From Syntrophaceae bacterium UBA6252 (GTDB lineage Bacteria > Desulfobacterota > Syntrophia > Syntrophales > UBA6807): a stretch of DNA of 31,837 nt. A program made the position numbers and the translations under genes. Of the stretch, positions 16,360-23,391 are shown one piece after another; positions within the stretch are counted from its first letter, which is position 1; every line of letters starts with the position of its first letter. Location of the stretch: positions 56,481-88,317 of the forward strand of contig DJVQ01000053.1 of the NCBI GenBank assembly GCA_002441265.1, in the 5' to 3' direction. A model generated the notes under the pieces. The model was given only the letters and a program-made list of their open reading frames with translations, made no database searches and was not told where the DNA came from.

Positions 16360-17079
16360 ATGAAGAATCCCGTATATCGCAGAATACTTCTGAAGTTGAG
16401 CGGAGAGGCCCTCCTGGGGAGGGAAACCTCCGGGATCGACCGGGAGATGGCCCGGTCCGTCGGGCGGGAGATCCGGGAAGTCCTCGAACTGGGCGTTCAG
16501 ACGGCCCTCGTCGTGGGGGGCGGGAATTTCCTTCGCGGGGAGGCGCTGACCCGGCGGGGGATCGACCGCGTCACGGGGGATTTCATGGGGATGCTCGCCA
16601 CGGTCATGAACGGCCTGGCGCTCCGGGATCTCTTCCGGGAGGAAAGGCTGGACGTCGTGCTCCAGTCGGCGGTTCCCATGCCGGGAATCGTCGAGCCGGT
16701 GAACCCGGACAGGGCGCGCAGGTGTCTCGAGGAAGGAAAGGTCGTGATTTTCACGGGGGGAACGGGAAACCCCTTCTTCACGACCGATACGGCGGCGGCC
16801 TTGCGGGCCGTTGAAATACGGGCGGACGCCCTTCTGAAGGCGACGAAGGTGGACGGCGTCTTCGACCGCGACCCCGCTGCGTTTCCCGATGCCCGGAAAT
16901 TCGACCGGATCGACTACGGGGAAGTCCTGGAAAAAAATCTCCGCGTCATGGACGGGACGGCGGTCGCCCTGTGCAGGGACAACCGGCTCCCGGTCGTCGT
17001 TTTCAGGATGGAGGAACGGGGTAACATCCGCCGGGTGGTGTGCGGCGAACCGGCGGGAACGAGCATAGGAGGGTTGTGA
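16360..17079 (+). CDS. pyrH: Uridylate kinase (UMP kinase)
   Basis: PyrH phosphorylates UMP to UDP, as a hexamer of the amino-acid-kinase fold. Motifs are RRILLKLSGEAL (nucleotide loop), ALVVGGGNFLRG, DFMGMLATVMNGLALRD, VIFTGGTGNPFFTTDTAAALRA and LLKATKVDGVFDRDP. Two in-frame ATGs are possible, 16336 and 16360, and neither has a good ribosome site. I chose 16360 because family members have only a few residues before the first beta-strand, giving 239 residues. The stop overlaps the frr start as TGATG. Confidence 0.95.
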   Translation: MKNPVYRRILLKLSGEALLGRETSGIDREMARSVGREIREVLELGVQTALVVGGGNFLRGEALTRRGIDRVTGDFMGMLATVMNGLALRDLFREERLDVVLQSAVPMPGIVEPVNPDRARRCLEEGKVVIFTGGTGNPFFTTDTAAALRAVEIRADALLKATKVDGVFDRDPAAFPDARKFDRIDYGEVLEKNLRVMDGTAVALCRDNRLPVVVFRMEERGNIRRVVCGEPAGTSIGGL

Positions 17080-17636
17080 TGAAAGACGAACTGATCGGTG
17101 AACTGAAAGAGACGATGAAGAAGCAGATCCAGGCCCTCGAAAAATCGTTCAGCAAGGTGCGTACGGGAAGAGCTTCGGTCTCGCTCGTCGATGGGATCCG
17201 GGCGGACTATTACGGCACCCCGACCCCCCTCAACCAGGTGGCCTCCCTGTCCGTTCCGGAGAGCCAGCTGATCGTCATCGCGCCGTGGGACGTGTCGGCC
17301 ATCGGGGCCATCGAGAAGGCCATCCAGAGATCCGAACTGGGCCTCATGCCGTCCAACGACGGCAAGGTCATCCGGATCACCATTCCCCCCCTCACGGGAG
17401 AGCGGCGGAAGGAACTGGTCAAGGTGGTGAAGAAAATGGCCGAGGAATGCAAGGTGAAGATCCGGAATTCCCGGCGGGACGTGAACAACGACCTCAAGGA
17501 ACTCAAGAAGGAAGGGGATCTGTCGGAGGACGAACTCTTCCGGGCCCAGGATGACGTTCAGAAGATCACCGACGACTACATCAAGAAGGCGGACCAGGTG
17601 CTGGCGGCCAAGGAAGCGGAGATCATGGAGATCTGA
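17079..17636 (+). CDS. frr: Ribosome recycling factor
   Basis: RRF splits post-termination ribosomes together with EF-G. The 185-residue two-domain protein has KVRTGRASVSLVDGIRADYYGTPTPLNQVA, IRITIPPLTGERRKELVK and RNSRRDVNNDLKELKKEGDLSEDE, all typical. The frame is open from 17040, but a perfect AGGAGG at 17067-17072 is six bases from the ATG at 17079, whose A is the last base of the pyrH stop. The operon ends here at a strong terminator. The uppS-cdsA-dxr genes that often follow frr are absent. Confidence 0.97.
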   Translation: MKDELIGELKETMKKQIQALEKSFSKVRTGRASVSLVDGIRADYYGTPTPLNQVASLSVPESQLIVIAPWDVSAIGAIEKAIQRSELGLMPSNDGKVIRITIPPLTGERRKELVKVVKKMAEECKVKIRNSRRDVNNDLKELKKEGDLSEDELFRAQDDVQKITDDYIKKADQVLAAKEAEIMEI

Positions 17637-17657
17637 TGTTTTGCAGGAAAGCGGAAA

Positions 17658-17679
17658 GGGGGCCTGGGCCCCCTTTTTT
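17658..17679 (+). terminator. Rho-independent terminator of the rpsB-tsf-pyrH-frr operon
   Basis: GGGGGCC (17658-17664) pairs with GGCCCCC (17667-17673) and is followed by six T residues (17674-17679). It starts 22 bases after the frr stop codon. Confidence 0.9.
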
Positions 17680-17690
17680 GTTGAGCCCCG

Positions 17691-17851
17691 GACGGCTTCG
17701 GAAAAAGTTCCTATGCTGCGTCGCCCGTCACCCCTCGACCCTTTGGCGTACCGGAAGAACGCCTCATTCCTCGGGATTCGGGCGCCTTGCCCGCCCGGTT
17801 TTTGCTTTGCCGTTCGGAAAAAATGCCGTTTTGACTTTCTACGGGTTCGTC
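17691..17851 (+). repeat. R4: dispersed palindromic element
   Basis: The copy starts GACGGCTTCGGAAAAAGTTC and ends GACTTTCTACGGGTTCGTC. The inverse of the end, GACGAACCCGTAGAAAGTC, matches the start at most outer positions. Internal blocks CTATGCTGCGTCGCCC, TTTGGCGTACC and CGGGATTCGGGCGCCTTGCC are present. It separates the ribosomal operon terminator from the tungstate operon promoter. Confidence 0.88.
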
Positions 17852-17856
17852 AACCC

Positions 17857-17890
17857 TTGACGGAAGGATTGATATGCAATATTGTGCATA
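17857..17890 (+). promoter_or_regulatory. Candidate promoter and operator of the tungstate uptake operon
   Basis: TTGACG (17857-17862) and TATTGT (17880-17885) are 17 bases apart. An inverted repeat, TATGCA (17873-17878) and TGCATA (17885-17890) around six bases, straddles the -10 element. This is where a metal-oxyanion repressor of ModE or TunR type could act; which regulator binds is unknown and no such regulator gene is in the window. The -35 lies just outside R4. Confidence 0.5.
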
Positions 17891-17962
17891 ATCATCGCGA
17901 AACATTCGTCGTGCGGCGGATCTCGGACGGCGGAGGGGCATTTTATCGAAAAGGAGGGATCT

Positions 17963-18832
17963 ATGGCAAAGGCAAAGAGAGGATTTCTTGCGGGGATCGT
18001 CGTCGCGTTGTCGATCGTCGTCGCTTTTTCCCAGGCGTTCGGGGGATCCGGATGCACGGAGACCTACGGGAACGGCTCCCACGCTTTTTCACTGGCCACG
18101 GGGAGCCCCGGCGAGTTGGGACTTCTGAAGGTTCTCGGTGAGGCCTTCTGCGGGAAAAACGACGCCGCCCTGTGCTGGGTGAAAGCCGGGTCCGGGCAGT
18201 CCCTGGATCTCCTGAAGGGGAAGAAGGTGGATATGATCATGGTCCACGCCCCGGCGGCGGAGAAGAAGGCGGTCGAGGAGGGCTGGGCGACGAAACGGCT
18301 TCTCATCGGGTCCAATGAGTTTTACATCGTCGGGCCGCCCGGCGACCCGGCGGGGATCGCATCGGCGACGTCGGCCGCCGACGCGTACAAACGCATCGCG
18401 GCGAAGAAGGCCCGGTTCTTTTCCCGGGGCGACAATTCGGGAACCCACAAAAAGGAGATGGCCGTCTGGAAGAAGGCGGGAATCGAACCCGCCGGCGGCT
18501 GGTACGTCGTCACGAAGGATTTCATGACGGCAACCCTGAAACGGGCGAACGACGAGAAGGGGTATTTCATGACGGACAGCAGCACCTGGATCGCCGAGAA
18601 GAAGAACGTCCCGGCGCTTACGATCCTTTTCCGGGGGGACAAGTTCCTCGTGAATACCTATCACACCCTCTGCCTGCCGCCCGGAGCCTCCCCCGGCGCC
18701 GCCACGGCCGCGAAATTCATCGATTTCGTTTCCTCCGGGGAGGGCCAGGAGATCCTCCGGTCCTTCGGGAAGGAGCGGTTCGACCAGGGGTTGTACAATG
18801 ACGCGGCGTATGCCGCCAAGTACGACGACTGA
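17963..18832 (+). CDS. TupA-like periplasmic oxyanion-binding protein, divergent paralogue
   Basis: The 289-residue secreted protein has a signal peptide (about 1-27) and a two-lobed binding-protein fold. It shares with the next gene the motifs VHAPAAEK, NEFYIVGPPGDPAGI and RFFSRGDNSGTHKKE, which define the TupA family. The N-terminal ligand loop, ATTTST in true TupA, is changed to LATGSPGELGLL, and three Cys lie in the first mature segment (GSGC, AFCGK, LCWVK). No acceptable lipobox precedes the first Cys. It may bind tungstate with altered affinity or another oxyanion such as molybdate. AAGGAGG at 17951-17957 fixes the start at 17963; an upstream ATG at 17882 lacks one and would bury the signal peptide. 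Confidence 0.85.
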   Translation: MAKAKRGFLAGIVVALSIVVAFSQAFGGSGCTETYGNGSHAFSLATGSPGELGLLKVLGEAFCGKNDAALCWVKAGSGQSLDLLKGKKVDMIMVHAPAAEKKAVEEGWATKRLLIGSNEFYIVGPPGDPAGIASATSAADAYKRIAAKKARFFSRGDNSGTHKKEMAVWKKAGIEPAGGWYVVTKDFMTATLKRANDEKGYFMTDSSTWIAEKKNVPALTILFRGDKFLVNTYHTLCLPPGASPGAATAAKFIDFVSSGEGQEILRSFGKERFDQGLYNDAAYAAKYDD

Positions 18833-18922
18833 GTGTTGCGGGCGCCCGGAGAAGGGCCTGCGGTCAGCGGAACAACCGGACCCCGTCGGGGACCCGGACG
18901 ATCGAGAAACATGGAGGGAATC

Positions 18923-19759
18923 GTGAAGAAGATTACGCTTTTTTCGATTGCACTGTCGCTTTTCCTTTTCACAGGCCTGTTTGCCGGTGCCGCCGGGGCG
19001 GCGGACCAGGTCCTCATGATGGCGACGACGACGAGCACCGACAACACGGGACTCCTGAACGATCTGGGGCCCATGTTCAAGGCGGACACGGGGGTGGAAC
19101 TCAAGTGGGTGGCCGTTGGAACGGGAAACGCCCTGGAGCTGGGAAAGAATTGTGACGTCGACGTTCTCCTCGTCCACGCCCCGGCGACGGAACTGAAGTA
19201 TGTCGCCGACGGCTACGGCGTGGATCGCCGGGAAATCATGTTCAACGATTTCATCTTCGTCGGACCCAAGGGCGATCCCGCGGGCGTCAAGGGAAAATCT
19301 GTGAATGAAGCCCTGAAGACGTTCGCGGCGCGGAAGATCCCCTTCGCCAGCCGGGGGGACAATTCGGGGACCCACAAGATGGAACTCCAGCTCTGGAAGG
19401 CGGCGGGACTGCCCGTTCCCGACAAGGAAACCTGGTACATCCAGACGGGACAGGGGATGATCAACACCATCAACATCGCCGCGGAACGGGACGCTTACAC
19501 CCTCACCGACCGGGGGACCTTCATCAAGTACGAGGCCAACTGGAAGGGGGAACCGCCCCTTGCCATTATCGTGGAGGGGGACGCGGCGCTGAAGAACCAG
19601 TACAGCGTCATCGCCGTCAATCCGGCCCGGTGCAACAAAGCCAAGTATGACCTGGCCACGAAATTTTCCGAATGGATGGCCTCCGCGAAAATCCAGAAGG
19701 CCATCGCCGATTTCAAACTGATGGGAAAGCAGCTGTTTTTCCCGAACGCGAAGAAATAA
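18923..19759 (+). CDS. tupA: Tungstate ABC transporter substrate-binding protein
   Basis: The 278-residue protein has a signal peptide (KKITLFSIALSLFLFTGLFAG, cleavage near GAAGAA) and the canonical ligand motif ATTTSTDNTGLL at about 34-45. VHAPATELKYV, NDFIFVGPKGDPAGV and PFASRGDNSGTHKMELQLW follow. It should capture tungstate in the periplasm and deliver it to TupB. The frame is open from 18833 and has an ATG at 18911, but GGAGGG at 18913-18918 overlaps that ATG and sits four bases before GTG at 18923. GTG AAG AAG gives a classic signal peptide, so GTG is the start. It is more typical of the family than its upstream paralogue. Confidence 0.92.
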   Translation: MKKITLFSIALSLFLFTGLFAGAAGAADQVLMMATTTSTDNTGLLNDLGPMFKADTGVELKWVAVGTGNALELGKNCDVDVLLVHAPATELKYVADGYGVDRREIMFNDFIFVGPKGDPAGVKGKSVNEALKTFAARKIPFASRGDNSGTHKMELQLWKAAGLPVPDKETWYIQTGQGMINTINIAAERDAYTLTDRGTFIKYEANWKGEPPLAIIVEGDAALKNQYSVIAVNPARCNKAKYDLATKFSEWMASAKIQKAIADFKLMGKQLFFPNAKK

Positions 19760-19768
19760 CGACCGTCC

Positions 19769-20458
19769 ATGGATTATCTGGGAAGCGGATTTCTCCGGGC
19801 CCTCGTCCTTCTTTTCAGCGGGGACCCGGAGACCTTTTCCGCCGTGACCACGACGCTTGAGGTTTCCTCCCTTTCCATCCTGGCAAGCCTTGCCCTCGGG
19901 ATCCCCGGCGGATTTATCCTCGGCTATTTCGAGTTTCCCGGAAAGAAACAACTCCGGGCCCTCGTGGACACGCTTCTCGCCCTGCCCACGGTCGTGGTGG
20001 GCCTTGTCGTGTACGCCTTCATTTCGAGAAGGGGCCCCCTCGGGGAAATGGCGCTTCTTTTCACCGTTCCCGGCATCGCCCTGGCCCAGACGATCCTTGT
20101 CCTTCCCATCGTGGTTTCCCTCACGGCGACGGCGGTGGAGGGGCTCGACCGGAGGCTGCGCCTCACCCTCATCACCCTCGGTGCCAACGCCCGGCAGATC
20201 GCCCTGCAGACCCTTCTGGAAGCGCGGTTCGCCGTTCTCACCGCGGCCGTGACGGCGTACGGCCGCGCCATTTCGGAAGTGGGGATCTCCATGATGATCG
20301 GGGGAAACATCAAGTGGCACACCCGGACGATCACGACGGCGGTGGCGCTGGAAACGGGAAAGGGGGAATTCGCCATGGGGATCGCCCTGGGGATTGTCCT
20401 CCTCACCCTGGCCCTCCTGGTGAACGCAGTGCTGGTCACCCTGAGAAGGAAACAATGA
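19769..20458 (+). CDS. tupB: Tungstate ABC transporter permease
   Basis: The 229-residue inner-membrane protein has about five hydrophobic segments. The cytoplasmic coupling motif of binding-protein-dependent permeases is present near residues 140-170 (EGLDRRLRLTLITLGANARQIALQTLLEARFAV). EVGISMMIGGNIKWHTRTITTAVALETGKGEF is the typical TupB end. It starts nine bases after tupA. The ribosome site is weak, so translation may be coupled. The stop (20456-20458) lies four bases before repeat R5, which separates it from tupC. Confidence 0.93.
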   Translation: MDYLGSGFLRALVLLFSGDPETFSAVTTTLEVSSLSILASLALGIPGGFILGYFEFPGKKQLRALVDTLLALPTVVVGLVVYAFISRRGPLGEMALLFTVPGIALAQTILVLPIVVSLTATAVEGLDRRLRLTLITLGANARQIALQTLLEARFAVLTAAVTAYGRAISEVGISMMIGGNIKWHTRTITTAVALETGKGEFAMGIALGIVLLTLALLVNAVLVTLRRKQ

Positions 20459-20462
20459 TGAT

Positions 20463-20610
20463 GACGGCTTCGCAAATGGTTCCCGTGCCGCTCCTCAGCC
20501 CGCCTCCCCGCGGCGTGCGAACGGGTTCGTTCCGGTCCGCCGGGATCGGGGCCCCGGCCCGGGATCTCTGTGCATTGCCGTCCGAAAAAACGTTTTTTGA
20601 ACGATTGAAG
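20463..20610 (+). repeat. R5: diverged palindromic element between tupB and tupC
   Basis: It begins GATGACGGCTTCGCAAATGG and keeps the internal order of the family: CCGTGCCGCTCC, a GCGGCGTGC block, GGGATCGGGGCCCCGGCCC and CATTGCCGTCCGAAAAAACG. The 3' end is degenerate, so the boundary near 20610 is approximate. It fills nearly all of the 164-bp gap inside the tup operon. Confidence 0.65.
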
Positions 20611-20622
20611 ATCTGATCCGTC

Positions 20623-21660
20623 ATGGAAGAACAACCTCTCTACAGGATTTCCGGTCTCCGGTTTCATTACGGGGACACCTTCGAGCTGTTCATTCCCGGC
20701 ATGGAAATCGGGGAGGGGGAGTCGATCGGACTTGTGGGGCCGAACGGGGGCGGCAAGAGCACCCTCCTCAAGCTTCTCGCCTTCCTGGAGACGCCCCGGG
20801 AGGGGACCATCTTCTTCCTCGGGAAAAACATTCACGGGACGGATTCCTCCACGGCCAGGAACGTCACCATCCTCCTCCAGGAGCCCTATCTTCTCAAGAC
20901 CTCGATTTTCGAGAACGTGGCTTACGGCCTCAGGGTCAGGGGGGAGAAGGACCGGATCCGCGAGCGGGTGGAGGAGGCCCTCGGGCAGGTGGGACTGCCC
21001 TTTTCCGAATTCGCCCACAGAAAATGGCACCAGTTGTCCGGAGGGGAGGCCCAGCGGGTCGCCCTGGCGTCGCGGCTCATTCTGAAACCAAAGGCCCTTC
21101 TCCTCGACGAGCCCACGGCCAGCATCGATTCCTACAGCACCTACCGGGTGCGCCAGGCCATCGTCGATATCCGGAAGTCGCTGCGGATGGCCCTGGTCGT
21201 GGCGAGCCACGACCTGGAATGGCTGAACGGGGCCGTGGACAGGATCTACAAGATCCATGACGGCAGGATCATCGGGTCGGGAGAGGAAAACGTGATTCCC
21301 GGTCCGTGGGAGGCCCTGGGGGACGGCCGGTGGCGAAAAGCGCTGGAAGAGGGGCGTTTCCTCCTGGCGGCGGGCCCGCCGCCGGGAAGGGAAACGGCGG
21401 CGCTTCTCCGGGGGACGGACATCGAGGTGCACGTTGCGGAATGGGAGGAACGTTCGGTCGAGAACATCCTCCCGGCGACGGTTACCGGGATGTTTTCCGG
21501 GTCGCGGAGAAAGAATCTCACCGTTCAGGTCGATCTGGGCGGCATCACCCTGCAGGCCATGATGTCCCCGGAGCGGGCGGACCACCTCCGGGTGCTTCCG
21601 GGGAAGCGGATCTGGGTCGCCTTTCCCGCCGCCGCCCTGCGCTGGCTGCAATTGAGATAG
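20623..21660 (+). CDS. tupC: Tungstate ABC transporter ATP-binding protein
   Basis: The ATPase of the importer is 345 residues long. Residues 1-235 are the nucleotide-binding domain with GPNGGGKST (Walker A), a Q-loop in LLQEPYLLKTSIFENVAYGL, the signature LSGGEAQRVALAS, ALLLDEPTAS (Walker B) and SHDLEWL (H-loop). Residues 270-345 look like a TOBE-type domain (ENILPATVTGMFSG...LTVQVDLGGITLQAMM), which in related importers binds the oxyanion and inhibits transport. The gap from tupB is filled by R5, so read-through across that element is needed unless it carries its own promoter. The stop is 12 bases before the DDTDS gene. Confidence 0.92.
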   Translation: MEEQPLYRISGLRFHYGDTFELFIPGMEIGEGESIGLVGPNGGGKSTLLKLLAFLETPREGTIFFLGKNIHGTDSSTARNVTILLQEPYLLKTSIFENVAYGLRVRGEKDRIRERVEEALGQVGLPFSEFAHRKWHQLSGGEAQRVALASRLILKPKALLLDEPTASIDSYSTYRVRQAIVDIRKSLRMALVVASHDLEWLNGAVDRIYKIHDGRIIGSGEENVIPGPWEALGDGRWRKALEEGRFLLAAGPPPGRETAALLRGTDIEVHVAEWEERSVENILPATVTGMFSGSRRKNLTVQVDLGGITLQAMMSPERADHLRVLPGKRIWVAFPAAALRWLQLR

Positions 21661-21672
21661 AAGGAGCGTTTC

Positions 21673-22404
21673 GTGAGGCTTTACATCGGAGTGGACGACA
21701 CGGATTCCATTGATTCGGAGACGGGGACGGGGAAACTGGCAAGGTGGTTCGAGGGGGAGCTTCCCCCCGGCTTCAGGCTCTGGGGGGTCGTCCGCCAGCA
21801 GCTTCTCGTCCACCCCGATATTCCGTACACATCCCACAACAGCTCGGCCTGCATCGTCGTCGAAGCGTCCGGCCGGTGCACCGCGGAGGACGTTGCACAG
21901 CTTGCGGCCGGCCACGTGCGGAGGCATGCACAGGAGGGCAGCGATCCGGGCCTTGCCGTCGTTCCGGCGGACCATCCCGGGCTGGAGCGGATCGTGTCCT
22001 TCGGCTATGAGTGCACCCGGCGGGTGGTGGGACGGAAGGACGCCCTCCGGGCGGCGGGAGACGCATACCTCCGGGGTCTTGGAGGAACCGAAGACGGGAT
22101 CATCGGGGCCCTCGCGGCGGTGGGCCTCACCGCTTCCGGCTGGTCCGGCCGGTTCATCGAGTTCGGAAGGCTTCGCGACTTTCCCGATTCCATTACCGTC
22201 GGCGCCCTGGCCGAGGCGGACATCCTCACCGTGTCCCTGGACCGGGACGGGCGGGTGCCCGTCATGGAAAACGTCGTCCGGACGAACGGCTGGCTGCGGC
22301 CCCGGCTTTTCGGCCACCGGGCGGTCCTTCCCGTCCTTCCGGGCGAGGACGGTTCCTGGGTATCGCAGGGAGGGAGGAGGAACAAAAAGCCCCTCTCCCC
22401 GTAA
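21673..22404 (+). CDS. TiaS-kinase-like DDTDS protein of unknown role, in the tungstate operon
   Basis: The N-terminus RLYIGVDDTDSIDSETGTGKLARW matches the start of archaeal TiaS (tRNA-Ile2 agmatinylcytidine synthetase), where the DDTDS motif belongs to the unusual kinase domain. PYTSHNSSACIVVE and VGRKDALRAAGDAYLRGLGGTEDGIIGALAAVGL are consistent with the following core. At 243 residues it lacks the OB-fold and zinc-ribbon that bind tRNA in full TiaS. Bacteria modify this tRNA with TilS instead, so the archaeal function is unlikely here. GTG at 21673 has AAGGAG six bases before it, and the gene is 12 bases after tupC. It may be a small kinase or ATPase tied to oxyanion use; that is inference. 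Confidence 0.7.
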   Translation: MRLYIGVDDTDSIDSETGTGKLARWFEGELPPGFRLWGVVRQQLLVHPDIPYTSHNSSACIVVEASGRCTAEDVAQLAAGHVRRHAQEGSDPGLAVVPADHPGLERIVSFGYECTRRVVGRKDALRAAGDAYLRGLGGTEDGIIGALAAVGLTASGWSGRFIEFGRLRDFPDSITVGALAEADILTVSLDRDGRVPVMENVVRTNGWLRPRLFGHRAVLPVLPGEDGSWVSQGGRRNKKPLSP

Positions 22405-22416
22405 CGGCAGCCGGTT

Positions 22417-22794
22417 CTAGGGATTCTTTTCCTTCTTTTCCCGAACCCTTTTGTAAGCCTTCACGAAATTTCCCAGGGCCCTGGCCTTCCGGTCCAGGTG
22501 CTCCATCCAGAGGGCGAGGGTTTCCTCCCCCTCCGGGTTGATGGAGTACACCCTCCGGGCGGGGCCCTGTTCCTTCGTTTCCCACTCCGAACGCACCAGT
22601 CCCTCCTCCTCCATCTGACGGAGATGCCGGTAGATCATCCCCGGCGGGGCGCTCCCCTCGACGAAGCCGAATGCCTGGATGTTCTGAATGATCTCGTAGC
22701 CGTAGGAAGGCTTTGAATAAAGGCCGAGCAGGATGGACGGCTGGATGTACCGGTCATGCCGCCCGCGACGGGATGGGGTTGATTTGCCGCTCAT
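22417..22794 (-). CDS. PadR-family transcriptional regulator
   Basis: The 125-residue winged-helix protein has the PadR signature. ILLGLYSKPSYGYEIIQNIQAFGF forms the first helices, then PPGMIYRHLRQMEEEGLVRSEWE is the recognition helix and wing, and GPARRVYSINPEGEETLALWMEHL the family-typical end. The short C-terminus suggests the small PadR-s1 type, a dimeric repressor that responds to a small ligand or stress. AAGGAG six bases upstream supports the ATG at 22794. It is divergent from the small gene at 22863, with a perfect palindrome over the shared promoter region, so it probably represses that gene and itself. It converges with the DDTDS gene, with a 12-base gap. Confidence 0.93.
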   Translation of the reverse strand: MSGKSTPSRRGRHDRYIQPSILLGLYSKPSYGYEIIQNIQAFGFVEGSAPPGMIYRHLRQMEEEGLVRSEWETKEQGPARRVYSINPEGEETLALWMEHLDRKARALGNFVKAYKRVREKKEKNP

Positions 22795-22804
22795 AAATTT
22801 CTCC

Positions 22805-22835
22805 TTGACATATATCCTTTAAGGATATATATAAT
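22805..22835 (+). promoter_or_regulatory. Promoter with embedded palindromic operator in the PadR/small-gene divergent region
   Basis: TTGACA (22805-22810) is followed by TATATA at 22828-22833 (17-base spacing) and a perfect TATAAT at 22830-22835 (19-base spacing). Within the spacer, ATATATCCTT (22810-22819) and AAGGATATAT (22821-22830) form a perfect ten-base inverted repeat around a single T. Occupation would block the promoter of the small gene. On the minus strand TTATTA and TATATG lie 17 bases apart over the same palindrome, a possible padR promoter. PadR proteins bind such AT-rich palindromes. Confidence 0.75.
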
Positions 22836-22862
22836 AACAAAAAACGTGTGAGGAGGCAAGCC

Positions 22863-23069
22863 ATGGAAGCCAGGATTTTTGTCAGAGAAAGACGGAAGGT
22901 GGAAAAAGGGGAGAAAAAGCCCCGGTTCCGAATCTGCGGGGTGAGCGGCGTGGATCTGAAGGTTTACGCGCACCATATGCGGAAGCAGGAACTGGACGAA
23001 ATGGCCGGCCACCTGGGTGCGAAGGTCGTCGTTCTTCATTCGGGGAAGGAGGAGAAAAAAAAGGAATGA
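22863..23069 (+). CDS. Small basic protein of unknown function, PadR-linked
   Basis: The 68-residue protein begins MEARIFVRERRKVEKGEKKP and continues RFRICGVSGVDLKVYAHHMR, ending in a charged tail KEEKKKE. It has no signal peptide, membrane segment or motif that I recognise. The layout suggests a small alpha/beta protein (strand FRICGV, helix RKQELDEMAGHLG, strand KVVVLH). AGGAGG at 22851-22856 sits six bases from the ATG, an ideal site, and a strong regulated promoter precedes it, so it is very likely expressed. A GTG at 22848 precedes the ribosome site and is rejected. Its TGA stop overlaps the TGACG edge of repeat R6. Confidence 0.8.
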   Translation: MEARIFVRERRKVEKGEKKPRFRICGVSGVDLKVYAHHMRKQELDEMAGHLGAKVVVLHSGKEEKKKE

Positions 23070-23220
23070 CGCATCCTCAAAAGACCCCGGGATGACCGGG
23101 ACGGCAAAGGAAAAAGATCCGCAGCCGGGGTGCCCGATTCCCGACGACCGGGGCGTGCTTCCGGTACGCCGCAGTGAGGAGGGATGAAGGGTCGGCATGG
23201 GAACTTTTTCCGAAGCCGTC
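23068..23220 (-). repeat. R6: dispersed palindromic element, first of a tandem pair
   Basis: On the minus strand it starts GACGGCTTCGGAAAAAGTTC at 23220. It ends at 23068 with the inverse terminal repeat, seen on the plus strand as GACGCATCCTCAAAAGACC. The central hairpin GGCGTGC/GGTACGCC is at about 23154-23170. The left edge TGACG overlaps the stop codon of the small gene (23067-23069). R6 and R7 fill most of the 411-bp gap to the next gene. Confidence 0.83.
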
Positions 23221-23249
23221 AGTTGCGCCTGGGCCGCAAGGGATCCGAG

Positions 23250-23387
23250 CAACCCTTTTTCGAACGGCAAAGTAAAAAGCTCCGCAGCCAAGGCGCCCGA
23301 ATCCCGAGGAATGAAGCGTGCTGATGGTACGCTAAAGGGTCGAGGGAAGAAGGGCAACGCAGCATACGGACTTTTTACGAAGCCGTC
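23250..23387 (-). repeat. R7: dispersed palindromic element, second of a tandem pair
   Basis: In the same orientation as R6, it starts at 23387 with GACGGCTTCGTAAAAAGTCC and carries TATGCTGCGTTGCCC, almost identical to R3 and R9. The central AGCGTGC/GGTACGCT hairpin and the AATCCCGAGG block are clear. The inner end towards R6 is degraded, so the 23250 boundary is approximate. Confidence 0.82.
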
Positions 23388-23391
23388 ATGA

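Noticed and set aside
17882..17962. Longer N-terminus of the first TupA-like protein
   Set aside because: It would put 27 polar residues before the signal peptide and lacks a ribosome site, while AAGGAGG precedes the ATG at 17963. The region also holds the promoter and operator.
17963..18832. Lipoprotein anchor for the first TupA-like protein (GGSGC)
   Set aside because: The residues before the first Cys do not fit a lipobox: Gly stands where Leu or another aliphatic residue is needed at -3.
18089..22317. Very long minus-strand open frames (788 and 797 codons) across the tup operon and the DDTDS gene
   Set aside because: They are shadows of tupA, tupB, tupC and the DDTDS gene, cross intergenic repeats, and have no domain or ribosome site. 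Length alone is not evidence in GC-rich DNA.
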